DNA of 64,000 nucleotides, from assembly GCA_035326705.1 (NCBI GenBank), contig DAOLES010000001.1, forward strand, positions 124,001-188,000, read 5' to 3'. The position numbers were made by a program, and so were the translations under genes. The notes under the pieces are model-generated. The model ran no database searches. It had not been told where the DNA came from and was given only the letters and a program-made list of their open reading frames with translations. This DNA is from Oligoflexia bacterium. Lineage in GTDB: Bacteria; Bdellovibrionota_G; JALEGL01. This document shows positions 18,190 through 27,038 of this stretch, piece after piece; the stretch's first letter is position 1; each line of letters begins with the position of its first letter.

Positions 18190-20088
18190 ATGCAAGCAAA
18201 TAAAATTAAAGAGTTTTCGTTTTTTTCAGTTTTTTTAGGCATTATTTTGTCTATTGTTATGGGAGCAGCCAATGTTTATCTTGGTTTAAAGGTGGGGATG
18301 ACCGTCAGCGCTTCTATTCCAGCGGCTGTTATCGCTTTAGGAATTTTGCGTGGGGTGTTTAGACGAAAATCAATCTTAGAAGCCAATTTGGTTCAAACAG
18401 CAGCTTCTGCGGGGGAATCTCTGGCCGCGGGTGTTATTTTTACCATGCCAGCACTTATTATAATTGGTATTTGGACTGAATTTGATTTTTGGATGACAAC
18501 TTTGGTCAGTATGACTGGGGGGTTACTAGGAGTTTTGTTCATGATTCCCATGCGTAAAGTTTTTGTGGTTGAGTCTACGGAATTAAAATTTCCTGAAGGT
18601 GTCGCTTGTGCTGAAATATTGACTGCCAGTGAAGATGATGAGGAAGATAGCACTTCCAATTTAAAAATGCTTTTTGCTGCAGTGGGAATTGGCGGTATTT
18701 TTGAGTTTGGTAAAAAGTTTTTTCATATCATTGCTTCAACCGTGGAAGGTGCTGCAGTTTTTGGCAAAAAGTTATTTTGCTTTGGTTTTGATGTGTCGCC
18801 TGCTTTGATCGGTGTTGGCTATATTGTAGGCTTATCGGTTGCAACGCAGGTTTTTCTTGGTGGATGTATAGGCTGGTTGATTGCAATTCCTGTGATTTCT
18901 AACGTAGATCCTGCTCAAATGGATGGTTCTGCAATTGATATGGCTTATGGTTTATGGAGTACAAAAATTAGATACATTGGGGTGGGAGCTATGATTATTG
19001 GAGGAATAGCTTCTATTTTTAAGGTGCGTCACAGTATGGTTGGGGCGGTTAAAGAACTTTTTGCACAAATGTCTAATCTATCAGGTTCACAAGACGTGCC
19101 TGAGACAGAAAGAAATATTCCTGGGAAAGCAATTATAGGTCTGACGGTTGCTACTTTGCTCACAGTTGCCGCTACTTACTATCAACTGTTAAACCATGAT
19201 ATAAAAATTACTGTACTGACAACCGTCATTATTTTTATTGCAGCGTTCTTTTTTACGGCTGTTGCAAGTTACATTGTGGGCTTGGTGGGTAATTCTAATA
19301 GTCCAGTTTCAGGAATGACAATCACTGCAGTATTAATGACAGGCTTGTTGTTGTACGTTTTTGGTTTTACAGGAACCCAAGGTATTGTTGCAGTTTTGGT
19401 TGTAGCAGGAGTAGTTTGTTGTGTGTGTTGTACAGCAGGAGATGTTTGTAATGATTTAAAAACCGGACAGTTGGTTGGAGCAAGTCCAAGAAAACAACAA
19501 TGGATGCAAATCATTGGTGTTATTGTTGCTTCTTTTGTTATGGCGCCAGTATTAACAGCAATCCATGAAGGTTCTATTAATGCGGGTACAGGTGGAATAG
19601 GGGGAAAAGATCTGCCTGCTCCACAAGCTGGTCTTTTTGCATCTTTGGCAGAGGGCTTTTTTGGTGATGTCGCGTTACCATGGGAATATATTGCTGTTGG
19701 TGCAGCAATCGCAATTTTAATTTTAATTGTGAACATGTCTCTTGAAGCCAATAAAAGCTCAATTAAACTGTATGTTATGCCGGTAGCTGTAGGTATTTAT
19801 TTGCCGGTTGGTATTTCTGTACCCATCATGTTGGGCGGAGTCATGCATTATTTAGTTTCTAAAGCTGGCAACAACAATAAAAATAGCCTTAAAAAAGGTA
19901 CATTAATCTCATCTGGGTTGATTGCCGGAGAGTCTTTGATGGGGGTTTTCTTGGCCATTTTTGCGTATAAAAATATTACGGGTCCTGCTTGGGAAGTTTC
20001 TGAAGCAGTCACAGTTGTTCTTGGAACCTTGGTCACAATTGGAGTGGCTTGTTGGATTTATCAAGCATCCAGAACCAAAAGCCAATAA
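18190..20088 (+). CDS. OPT-family oligopeptide transporter
   Basis: A 632-residue polytopic protein with about 15 membrane segments. Its start (FFSVFLGIILSIVMGAANVY, LGLKVGMTVSASIPAAVIA) and the TAASAGESLAAGVIFTMPA, TELKFPEGVACAEIL and GNSNSPVSGMTI motifs are hallmarks of bacterial OPT transporters. They import short peptides or metal chelates by proton coupling. It diverges from the glutamate-synthase-like gene and stands alone. With the NSS and CNT transporters nearby it points to a life on peptides, amino acids and nucleosides. Confidence 0.95.
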   Translation: MQANKIKEFSFFSVFLGIILSIVMGAANVYLGLKVGMTVSASIPAAVIALGILRGVFRRKSILEANLVQTAASAGESLAAGVIFTMPALIIIGIWTEFDFWMTTLVSMTGGLLGVLFMIPMRKVFVVESTELKFPEGVACAEILTASEDDEEDSTSNLKMLFAAVGIGGIFEFGKKFFHIIASTVEGAAVFGKKLFCFGFDVSPALIGVGYIVGLSVATQVFLGGCIGWLIAIPVISNVDPAQMDGSAIDMAYGLWSTKIRYIGVGAMIIGGIASIFKVRHSMVGAVKELFAQMSNLSGSQDVPETERNIPGKAIIGLTVATLLTVAATYYQLLNHDIKITVLTTVIIFIAAFFFTAVASYIVGLVGNSNSPVSGMTITAVLMTGLLLYVFGFTGTQGIVAVLVVAGVVCCVCCTAGDVCNDLKTGQLVGASPRKQQWMQIIGVIVASFVMAPVLTAIHEGSINAGTGGIGGKDLPAPQAGLFASLAEGFFGDVALPWEYIAVGAAIAILILIVNMSLEANKSSIKLYVMPVAVGIYLPVGISVPIMLGGVMHYLVSKAGNNNKNSLKKGTLISSGLIAGESLMGVFLAIFAYKNITGPAWEVSEAVTVVLGTLVTIGVACWIYQASRTKSQ

Positions 20089-20109
20089 AACAGCTTTAAA
20101 AATAATCTG

Positions 20110-20156
20110 TTTTAACCGATTTTAATGCTTTATTTTTAGAATTAAATCGGTTAAAA
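20110..20156. promoter_or_regulatory. Inverted repeat upstream of hipBA (putative operator)
   Basis: Perfect 13-base arms TTTTAACCGATTT (20110-20122) and AAATCGGTTAAAA (20144-20156) are separated by 21 bases. The right arm ends 8 bases before the antitoxin ATG at 20164. HipB-type antitoxins autorepress by binding inverted repeats at this position, so this is most likely the operator. It could also fold as a hairpin, but no T-run follows, so I do not call it a terminator of the upstream gene. Confidence 0.6.
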
Positions 20157-20163
20157 TAGATTT

Positions 20164-20511
20164 ATGAATTTAGAGCTTTTGTCAGATCAACAAATTTTAA
20201 AAATTTTAGGTGAGCGTTTTGAGGATTACCGTAGGGTCCAACAGATGCAGGACCAAGATATCTTTAAAAGGGGTGGCGTTAAAAAAGACGCGCTGGCAAG
20301 TTTTAAAAAAGGCAGAAATATTTCTTTACTCAATTTTATAAAAATTCTTAGAGGGGCAGGTTTGTTAAGTCATTTAGAAACAATGATTCCTGAAAATGAA
20401 AAATTTAGCCCAATCAATGAGATAGAAAATAAGTCAAAAGAACACCCGGCAAGAATACATAAAAAGAAAAATAAAAAAGAGCCTACATTTCATTGGGGAG
20501 ATGAACAATGA
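20164..20511 (+). CDS. hipB: HipB-like HTH antitoxin
   Basis: A 115-residue protein with a helix-turn-helix-like region: LGERFEDYRRVQQMQDQDIFKRGGVKKDALASFKKG (about residues 15-50, split here) reads as an XRE-type domain with recognition helix around KKDALASFKKG. The C-terminal 40 residues are Lys/Glu-rich and end in PTFHWGDEQ. It overlaps the toxin gene by four bases (ATGA). In HipBA systems HipB neutralises the HipA kinase and represses the operon. The HTH is diverged from E. coli HipB, so the assignment leans on the HipA neighbour. Confidence 0.8.
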   Translation: MNLELLSDQQILKILGERFEDYRRVQQMQDQDIFKRGGVKKDALASFKKGRNISLLNFIKILRGAGLLSHLETMIPENEKFSPINEIENKSKEHPARIHKKKNKKEPTFHWGDEQ

Positions 20512-21830
20512 CGCCCCCATGCAGTATTCATTTATGGGGTACAACAATAGGAGCTGTGTCCTATAAAAAAAATGATCAGAGTCTTGCACTATTTGAATAT
20601 CATCCCAAGTTTTTAAATTCTAATATTCAACTGTCACCAATCTCTATGCCGCTAAGACCTGGGGTCTTTTCTTTTCCCAATATAAGTCAAAGAACATTCA
20701 AAGGTTTACCAGGTATTTTGGTAGATAGTTTGCCAGATAAATTTGGTAATCAGTTGATAGATCAACATATGGCCAGCAAAGGTTATGCTTCAAATGAAAT
20801 CAGTGCGATAGACCGTTTACTTTATGTTGGGCAACGTGGGATGGGAGCACTTGAATATCAGCCAGCTCTCAATATGAATGAAAATGATGGATATATGGGA
20901 GGCATGTTAGATTTGAATGCATTGGCAGAATTAAGCCAAGTTATATTATCCAGAGAACAAAAATTTCTACAAAAAATAAAAAACAGCAAAGACCAACAAG
21001 TGGTGTTTGATCTTCTAAGAGTTGGAACAAGTGCTGGGGGCGCTAGAGCAAAAGCTTTAGTAGCTATTCATAAAAAAAATGGAGACGTTTTACCACCCAA
21101 TGTGATGAACCCACAAGACTACAGCCATTGGTTGGTTAAATTTGATGGGGTGGATAACAATCAAGATAGAGATGGTAAAGATCCTAAAGGTATGACTGTT
21201 GTGGAGTATATCTATTCAATGATAGCCCAGAAGTGCGGTATTGATATGCCAAGATGTCAATTGTTAGAAATACACGGGCAAAGGCATTTTTTAATAGAAC
21301 GTTTTGATAGAGTTTTAAAAAATGAAAAGTTGGATAAACTGCATTACGCTTCATGGTGTGGCTTAGCACATGCCCATAGAGATGAAACACTGGCTTATAG
21401 CTATGAACAATTGGTTTTACTGATGCGTCAATTGAACTTACCACAGAGCGATATCGTTAAGCTTTTTAAGCGGGCAATGTTTAATATTATTGGTAGAAAT
21501 CAAGATGATCATACTAAAAATTTTGGCTTCTTGATGGATAGAACAGGGCAGTGGTCGTTATCACCGGCGTTTGATATGACTTACGCCTATGATCCAACAG
21601 GACAGTGGACTAAGACTCATCAAATTACACTGAATGGCAAAGGAAATGACTTTCAACAACAGGACTTATTGAGTTTTGCACAATATTGTAACCTGTCAAA
21701 ACGACAAGCAAAGGATATCATACAAAATACAATAGATGCCTTTTCTCAGTTTGAAAAATTAGCTAAAGAATATGATTTGAATAAACCTTTAACAAAAACT
21801 ATCAGCAGTACGTTAAGATTAAAATTATAA
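20508..21830 (+). CDS. hipA: HipA-family serine/threonine kinase toxin
   Basis: A 440-residue HipA protein. An N-terminal subdomain (about 1-120, with GLPGILVDSLPDKFGN) precedes the HipA-like kinase core: phosphate-loop motif GTSAGGARAK (173-182), catalytic NQDDHTKN (331-338) and metal-binding D356 in SPAFDM. All key residues are intact, so it should be active. E. coli HipA phosphorylates glutamyl-tRNA synthetase and induces persistence; the target here is unknown. It is translationally coupled to the antitoxin by an ATGA overlap. Typical length and no interruption indicate a functional module. Confidence 0.93.
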   Translation: MTPPCSIHLWGTTIGAVSYKKNDQSLALFEYHPKFLNSNIQLSPISMPLRPGVFSFPNISQRTFKGLPGILVDSLPDKFGNQLIDQHMASKGYASNEISAIDRLLYVGQRGMGALEYQPALNMNENDGYMGGMLDLNALAELSQVILSREQKFLQKIKNSKDQQVVFDLLRVGTSAGGARAKALVAIHKKNGDVLPPNVMNPQDYSHWLVKFDGVDNNQDRDGKDPKGMTVVEYIYSMIAQKCGIDMPRCQLLEIHGQRHFLIERFDRVLKNEKLDKLHYASWCGLAHAHRDETLAYSYEQLVLLMRQLNLPQSDIVKLFKRAMFNIIGRNQDDHTKNFGFLMDRTGQWSLSPAFDMTYAYDPTGQWTKTHQITLNGKGNDFQQQDLLSFAQYCNLSKRQAKDIIQNTIDAFSQFEKLAKEYDLNKPLTKTISSTLRLKL

Positions 21831-21920
21831 ACATTTGTTTTATTTACGAGGGGGCTGCTATGCACAGGATACAATAATAACAGATTGTAACTGTATCTAT
21901 AGTGGTTTAAAAAATATTTA

Positions 21921-22003
21921 GGACAAATTATATTTTATGAATACTCAGCTGATCCGGCTTACGCCCTCAAGGCTTTCGCTTTTCATAAAATATAAATTTC
22001 TCC
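21921..22003. repeat. 83-base structured palindrome between convergent genes
   Basis: The 232-base gap after hipA holds arms TTATATTTTATGAA (21928-21941) and TTCATAAAATATAA (21982-21995), perfect over 14 bases, extended imperfectly to GGA (21921) and TCC (22003). The 40-base GC-richer interior includes CAGCTG, and on the minus strand GGC-GTAA-GCC and GC-GAAA-GC, both GNRA-type mini-hairpins. It may be a bidirectional terminator, a REP- or MITE-like element, or a structured RNA. No second copy was seen in the window. Confidence 0.5.
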
Positions 22004-22062
22004 TCGTGCACCATGACTTTATTAAATGACTATAAAAGCGATTCACCCTAAAAACAAACAAA

Positions 22063-24267
22063 TCAGTTAAAAATTTCTTTAAAGTTAATATCTTCGCTGG
22101 CCAAAGTAATACAGGTTAAGGGTAATTTTTCTGTCTTCTTTCTTAGTGAAGTGTAATAATCAATGTATGAGTCAACACTCTCTTCTGCTTGAGGAGAGCG
22201 CATGCCAAGAAAAACTAAATCTGCTCCGTTAGAGTTTTGTTGAATTACTTCAAATGGATTTTGATTTTTTTCACAAATAAATACTTCTGGCGTAATATTC
22301 AAACGGCCAGACTTTACAAATTGTTTTAAAACTTCTAAAGCTTGCTCTTGATCTTCACCTTCTCGAGTTGTTGTTTTTAAGAAGATATTGGTTTTGCCTT
22401 GAGGAGAGAATTGTTGCATGAGATGAGCTAACGCCAACATTAGATTTGCATTTTGTTGCTCACGACCCCACCAGATATCAATCCTTTTTAAAGATAGATG
22501 TTGTGATAATTCTAATTCTTCTTTTTCATCATCATTTCTATTTTTTAAAATGAGAACATTTTTTTCTTTTCTGTAACAAGATTGTATTAAAGAAATATAA
22601 TCAGGTAAGTTTTCATCTTTATCACAATCACCAAAAAGTATGGTGTTGGGTCTAATAGGGCCCATGCCGTAACTAAAAATACTGTTTTTTATACTTTTCC
22701 AAGTGTTTTCACCAATCGTAACGGAAACCAAAGCTGATATATGCTTTTTATTTAGAAAGTCTTTGATTGATTTTTCAAGTTGAACACTTCTGTCATCAGT
22801 AAACTTATCACCAGTAATGCTGGCACCAAGGCTCAAAAAACCTTTATCTTTAGTAAGCATGTTTGCAAATTGAACAAGAGACCAACGACTTTTGGGTGAG
22901 CCAGTAAGAGCATAAATATTGGGTCGCCATGAACGTGCATCCGGTTCCATACCGTCAAGCCTATAAATAGCATTTCTGACCACGCTCATCCATAAACCTC
23001 TTCTAATATCAGACCAATGACTGCCTAAATTTCTTTTTTTTGTGATGATATAAATGCTAGCAACACAAGCTATTGCAATAAAAGTGGCGCCAGCATTAAT
23101 CATAAGCATGGCTGCCAAACAACCAATAGCACCAAACAAACTGGTTAGAAAATGAGTTTTAAACTCAGGACGCCATGATGGGTTGCCCATCAATTGTTCA
23201 AAAGCAGCAGATAAATTAAGAAAACCATATGAAGTTAAAAAGAACATAGATAAAATGGATGCAATTGCATTTAGGTCACCCAAGAAAAAAACACAGGCAG
23301 CAACAAGTAAAGAAAAAAATGTGGCACGTTGGGGGATGTCTTTTTCATCTGAGCCTTTAGCAAAAAATGAAAAAACAACTCTATCTTTTGCCAATGCTTG
23401 CAAAGTTCTTGGGGCACCTAGCATTGCACCCAATGCACTTGATAAAGTTGACCCCCATAATCCCAAGATTACAAACAAAGGAATCAAGGCGACTGTTTTA
23501 ATAATAAGGGAATCGCTTAATAAAACATCATTTGTAAGGTCTAAACTATCTAATTTAATGACGAATAGTGCATAAACGATGAATCCAGTAATGACAGCCA
23601 ATAGAGTGCCAATAGGTAATGCCTTGGAAGCATTTTTTAAATCACCTGACATGGATAAACCGGCTTCTATACCCGTAACGGCAGGAAAAAAAACCGCAAA
23701 TACTGCCCAAAAAGAAGCTTTGGGTTGAATCAGAGTGTCAAGGCTAGAGCTATAACTGGTATCTTGCCCAAGAAAAAATGATGCAATCGATATTGCAATC
23801 AAAACTAAAATGATGCCCTGAGTTCTTAATGCAAAGTCAGTAGATTTATAAGCTGTAAAGCCTGTCAGACCAAGAAATAAAAGCTTTAGTGGAAGCTCAG
23901 GAATAAAGGGAAATAACATTATGACTGACTCAGCAAAACCTGTGATATAAAAGGCAATGCCTAAGCTTTGGGCAAAAAATAAAGGTATTCCAACTGCAGC
24001 ACCTGCTTCAAGACCAAATGATCTTGAGATCATGAAGTAAGCACCGCCACCTTCAATTTTCATGTTTGTGGCTGTAGAAGCAATGGATAGAGCTGTTAGA
24101 AATGTTATTAAGGATGATAAAGTTACAATAATTAAGGAGGACACTAACCCTACTTGTCCCAACATCCAACCCATTCTTAAGAACATAACTGCACCAAAAA
24201 TAGTCAGTATGCTTGGAATATAAACACCCTTTACCCAGCCAAATTTTTGTTTGTTATCTGTCAGCAT
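22063..24267 (-). CDS. SLC12-like APC-superfamily cation/chloride or amino-acid transporter
   Basis: A 734-residue protein. About 12 membrane segments (residues 12-435) carry the APC fold; GVYIPSILTIFGAVMFLRMGWM and IEGGGAYFMISRSFG are close to the TM1 and TM3 motifs of SLC12 cation-chloride cotransporters. A soluble C-terminal domain of about 300 residues follows, including RSWRPNIYALTG, typical of the SLC12 cytoplasmic domain. The substrate (K+, Cl- or amino acids) cannot be told from sequence. It is the last gene of an MFS - Ppx/GppA - transporter operon, 20 bases after the phosphatase stop. Confidence 0.88.
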   Translation of the reverse strand: MLTDNKQKFGWVKGVYIPSILTIFGAVMFLRMGWMLGQVGLVSSLIIVTLSSLITFLTALSIASTATNMKIEGGGAYFMISRSFGLEAGAAVGIPLFFAQSLGIAFYITGFAESVIMLFPFIPELPLKLLFLGLTGFTAYKSTDFALRTQGIILVLIAISIASFFLGQDTSYSSSLDTLIQPKASFWAVFAVFFPAVTGIEAGLSMSGDLKNASKALPIGTLLAVITGFIVYALFVIKLDSLDLTNDVLLSDSLIIKTVALIPLFVILGLWGSTLSSALGAMLGAPRTLQALAKDRVVFSFFAKGSDEKDIPQRATFFSLLVAACVFFLGDLNAIASILSMFFLTSYGFLNLSAAFEQLMGNPSWRPEFKTHFLTSLFGAIGCLAAMLMINAGATFIAIACVASIYIITKKRNLGSHWSDIRRGLWMSVVRNAIYRLDGMEPDARSWRPNIYALTGSPKSRWSLVQFANMLTKDKGFLSLGASITGDKFTDDRSVQLEKSIKDFLNKKHISALVSVTIGENTWKSIKNSIFSYGMGPIRPNTILFGDCDKDENLPDYISLIQSCYRKEKNVLILKNRNDDEKEELELSQHLSLKRIDIWWGREQQNANLMLALAHLMQQFSPQGKTNIFLKTTTREGEDQEQALEVLKQFVKSGRLNITPEVFICEKNQNPFEVIQQNSNGADLVFLGMRSPQAEESVDSYIDYYTSLRKKTEKLPLTCITLASEDINFKEIFN

Positions 24268-24287
24268 AATTGTTTTAATGTATAGTC

Positions 24288-25730
24288 TTACAAAAGTTTT
24301 ATTTTAAGATCAAACAGTTCTTCAAATGATTTTTTTATTTGATCAAATTGTTTTTGTTGCAAAAAGCTTGTTATTGGAATTTTTATTAAAAATGTTTTTT
24401 TAGAAATTTTATAATTTTTAATCCATTGTGGATTTTTATCAAAGCACCAAAGAAAGAGTTTTAAAGCAATAGCAATTTTTTTATATGTATATGTTTCTTT
24501 TTTTTGAGGTTTAATCGCGGTCATCTCAAGCATTAATTTAAAAATAGAAACAATAGAAGAGTAGTCATTTTTAGAATTATAAAAAGGGAAATCTTGTGCC
24601 AGAGCTTGGTAATCAGAAAAACGGTAAGTTGGTTTTTTTGAATTGCAGATTAAGCCAATGACAAGAGCAATCATGGATAGGTTGATCAAGTCTTTATCCG
24701 CATCCAATAATTTTTTAAAAAGTTTATTAAATAGAACTAAGGATTGTCTTTGATATGGGGATAAAATATGATGTTTAAAAAATGAAGAAGAAAAATCAAT
24801 GTTTTGTACTTTGACATATTTAGTTTTTTTAGTTTTTAGAGTTAGATTGAGTAAACCTTCTTTCAAGGCAATATCTGTGTAGCGCAAGCTTGCACAATTA
24901 AAAAACTTTAAAATTTCATCTAGAAGTATGTTGCCTCCGGTGAACATATCAATTCTTTTTTCTTCTAAATAAGGAACTTTTTTGAGCTGTTCGTAGCTAT
25001 AGGTAGAAGTTTTTTTAATTAATTTTGATAAGCTGTTAGGAGAGCATTTTTTATCAATATAGTCACCACTATTTAATACTTTAACAATACCTTTGACCGT
25101 TCCACTTGAACCGTATGCTTCTAATGAGCTTACTTTTGGCCATTTAGCTAAATGTTTTTTTAAATAACCAGTGATATGATCTTGAAACAGTTGAAGTTCT
25201 TGAGTAGAGGGGGGAGAGCTTTTAATAAATTGTTCTTTAATCAAAGATGATCCAAGAGGAATGCTATGATGAAATACTTTTGATTTATTGTTGAGAGTAA
25301 TTTCAGTGCTGCCACCGCCAATATCTACACATATAAAATTTTGTTGTTGAGGTTGGTTAATGTGTTGTTTTAGCCCTTGATAAATAATTTTTGCTTCTTG
25401 ATGGCCACTAATTTCAATTAGTTTAATGCTAGAATTTTTAAAAACTGCATTGATAAGCAGTTTCTTATTTTTTGCTTGTCTTACAGCAGCGGTAGCATAA
25501 GCATAAGTTTGATCAACACCCAAGCTTTGGCAAATTTGATTAAAATGTTTAAAAACTTGGACTGTGTTATGAATGGTTGGCTTAGAAAAGTAACCTTGAG
25601 AAAAAACATCTTTTCCTAGTTTAATCATCAGTTTTTCACTGTACAGTTTTTGGTAATCTAGATTGCCGTACAGTTGGTAAACATCAAATCTTACGGAATT
25701 ACTGCCAAGATCAATAATGCTGAGTCTCAT
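24288..25730 (-). CDS. Ppx/GppA family phosphatase
   Basis: A 480-residue ASKHA-fold phosphatase. N-terminal motif IIDLGSNSVRFDVY, the ATAAVRQAKN segment, EAKIIYQGL and the second phosphate loop in VDIGGGSTEITL are all present, followed by a C-terminal helical region (about 310-480) that aligns loosely with the HD-like domain of Ppx/GppA but shows no clear HD pair. Members hydrolyse polyphosphate and/or pppGpp; which applies here is not visible. Its start overlaps the MFS stop by four bases (25727-25730), so it is translationally coupled in a three-gene operon. A tie to the stringent response or phosphate storage is inference. Confidence 0.9.
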   Translation of the reverse strand: MRLSIIDLGSNSVRFDVYQLYGNLDYQKLYSEKLMIKLGKDVFSQGYFSKPTIHNTVQVFKHFNQICQSLGVDQTYAYATAAVRQAKNKKLLINAVFKNSSIKLIEISGHQEAKIIYQGLKQHINQPQQQNFICVDIGGGSTEITLNNKSKVFHHSIPLGSSLIKEQFIKSSPPSTQELQLFQDHITGYLKKHLAKWPKVSSLEAYGSSGTVKGIVKVLNSGDYIDKKCSPNSLSKLIKKTSTYSYEQLKKVPYLEEKRIDMFTGGNILLDEILKFFNCASLRYTDIALKEGLLNLTLKTKKTKYVKVQNIDFSSSFFKHHILSPYQRQSLVLFNKLFKKLLDADKDLINLSMIALVIGLICNSKKPTYRFSDYQALAQDFPFYNSKNDYSSIVSIFKLMLEMTAIKPQKKETYTYKKIAIALKLFLWCFDKNPQWIKNYKISKKTFLIKIPITSFLQQKQFDQIKKSFEELFDLKIKLL

Positions 25731-26959
25731 TGTATATCCTCTTTATGAAGCTCATCCAAGTTCCATAAACTTGGGAATAATTTTTTCCATGATAGTGCAA
25801 TTAAAATTGTGCCTATACCTCCCAATGCAGCCGCCCAAATTGTACCAAACCATTTTGCGGTTATACCAGATTCAAATTCTCCTAACTCATTGGATGCTCC
25901 AATAAACATGAGGTTGATGGCACTTATTCTACCACGCATGTTTGAAGGAGTTAAAACTTGTACCAAGGTTCCTCTGGTAACAACGCTGATAATATCACTT
26001 GCTCCCATACAAAATAAGAAAAAAATACTTAAGATAAAGGATTTAGACAAAGCAAAGCCTAAAGTAAATAGCCCAAAACATAATACTGCAAGTAACATAC
26101 GTTTCCCAATATTACGTTTAATAGGTTTGTAACTTAATAATATTGCCATTAAAGTTGCTCCAAGAGCAGGGGCACTTTTTAAAACACCTAAACCTTGAGG
26201 CCCAACGTGTAAAATGTCTTTTGCATAAATGGGGAGAAGTGCCGTTGCACCACCAAGCAGTACTGCAAATAAATCAAGAGATATAGCCCCCAAAAGTCTT
26301 GATTCTTTTTTTAGAAAAATAAAACCTTCTTTGATCTGATTAAAAAAAGAGCTGCTTAAGGCTTGACTTATAGAAGAGCTTTCAATGCTAATAAAGCAAA
26401 GTAAGGATAAGAATAAAAAAACACCAGAAATGAGATAAGTCATGTAAATTGCATTGATAAAGTAAGCATACAAAAATCCTCCTAACGATGGGCCTATAAT
26501 GATAGCAATTTGCCATGCCGAGCTTGTTTTTGCTACATGTTGAGAAAATTCATTTTTTGCAACAATATTGGGTAAAAAAGATTGGGTGGCGGCACCAACA
26601 AAAGCTCTTACAACTCCCAAGGCAGTCATTAAAAGGTAGATAGCATTTTGATTTAAATTGTTGTTGTAACTTAGACCAGCTAAAGCAAATGATATGCAGG
26701 TACCAAAAAAAAAGCATGTTCTAATGATGTTTTTTTTATCGTACTTATCTGCGCAGGTTCCAGCATAGGGAGAAAAAAATGCCATCGGCAAAAACTGACT
26801 TAAGCCAATATAGCCTAGGCTTAAAGGGTCTGAAGTTAAATCATAAATAAACCAAGCAATAGCAAGGGACTGTATTTGAAAGGATATAACAGAAAAAAAC
26901 CTTGCAACAATAAACTTAATGAAGTCAAGGCGATGCGTGGTATCTGCAAATGATTTCAT
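25727..26959 (-). CDS. MFS transporter (EntS/DHA3-like exporter)
   Basis: A 410-residue protein with 12 predicted membrane segments. The N-terminal helix pair (FIVARFFSVISFQIQSLAIA), the loop motif YAGTCADKYDKKNIIRTC (form of MFS motif A) and GPSLGGFLYAYFI (motif C region) match the DHA3 group, which includes EntS and macrolide exporters. It probably exports a small molecule; the cargo is unknown. It is the first gene of an operon with a Ppx/GppA phosphatase and an SLC12-like transporter. It diverges from a small barrel protein gene. Confidence 0.9.
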   Translation of the reverse strand: MKSFADTTHRLDFIKFIVARFFSVISFQIQSLAIAWFIYDLTSDPLSLGYIGLSQFLPMAFFSPYAGTCADKYDKKNIIRTCFFFGTCISFALAGLSYNNNLNQNAIYLLMTALGVVRAFVGAATQSFLPNIVAKNEFSQHVAKTSSAWQIAIIIGPSLGGFLYAYFINAIYMTYLISGVFLFLSLLCFISIESSSISQALSSSFFNQIKEGFIFLKKESRLLGAISLDLFAVLLGGATALLPIYAKDILHVGPQGLGVLKSAPALGATLMAILLSYKPIKRNIGKRMLLAVLCFGLFTLGFALSKSFILSIFFLFCMGASDIISVVTRGTLVQVLTPSNMRGRISAINLMFIGASNELGEFESGITAKWFGTIWAAALGGIGTILIALSWKKLFPSLWNLDELHKEDIQ

Positions 26960-27038
26960 AGGGCTTTTAATACAAACAAAATAAATTGAACAAAAAAGTT
27001 GAATAATTTCCCAGTCTTTGCTTTTGTAAAAAACATTA

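Noticed and set aside
19269..19751. A 160-codon open frame antisense to the OPT transporter gene
   Set aside because: It lies wholly inside a strongly recognised transporter, has low-complexity composition of a shadow frame and no signals of its own.
21921..22003. A self-cleaving ribozyme (hammerhead type) or integron attC site in the palindrome
   Set aside because: The minus strand has CTGAGTA rather than the required CTGANGA core, and no GTTRRRY-type sites or integrase gene are present.
20508..22062. A genomic island or prophage remnant around hipBA
   Set aside because: There is no integrase, transposase, tRNA or direct repeat at the borders, and base composition looks like that of the neighbours.
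23183..23575. A 130-codon frame antisense to the SLC12-like gene
   Set aside because: It is a shadow of conserved membrane segments with no recognisable product or ribosome binding site.
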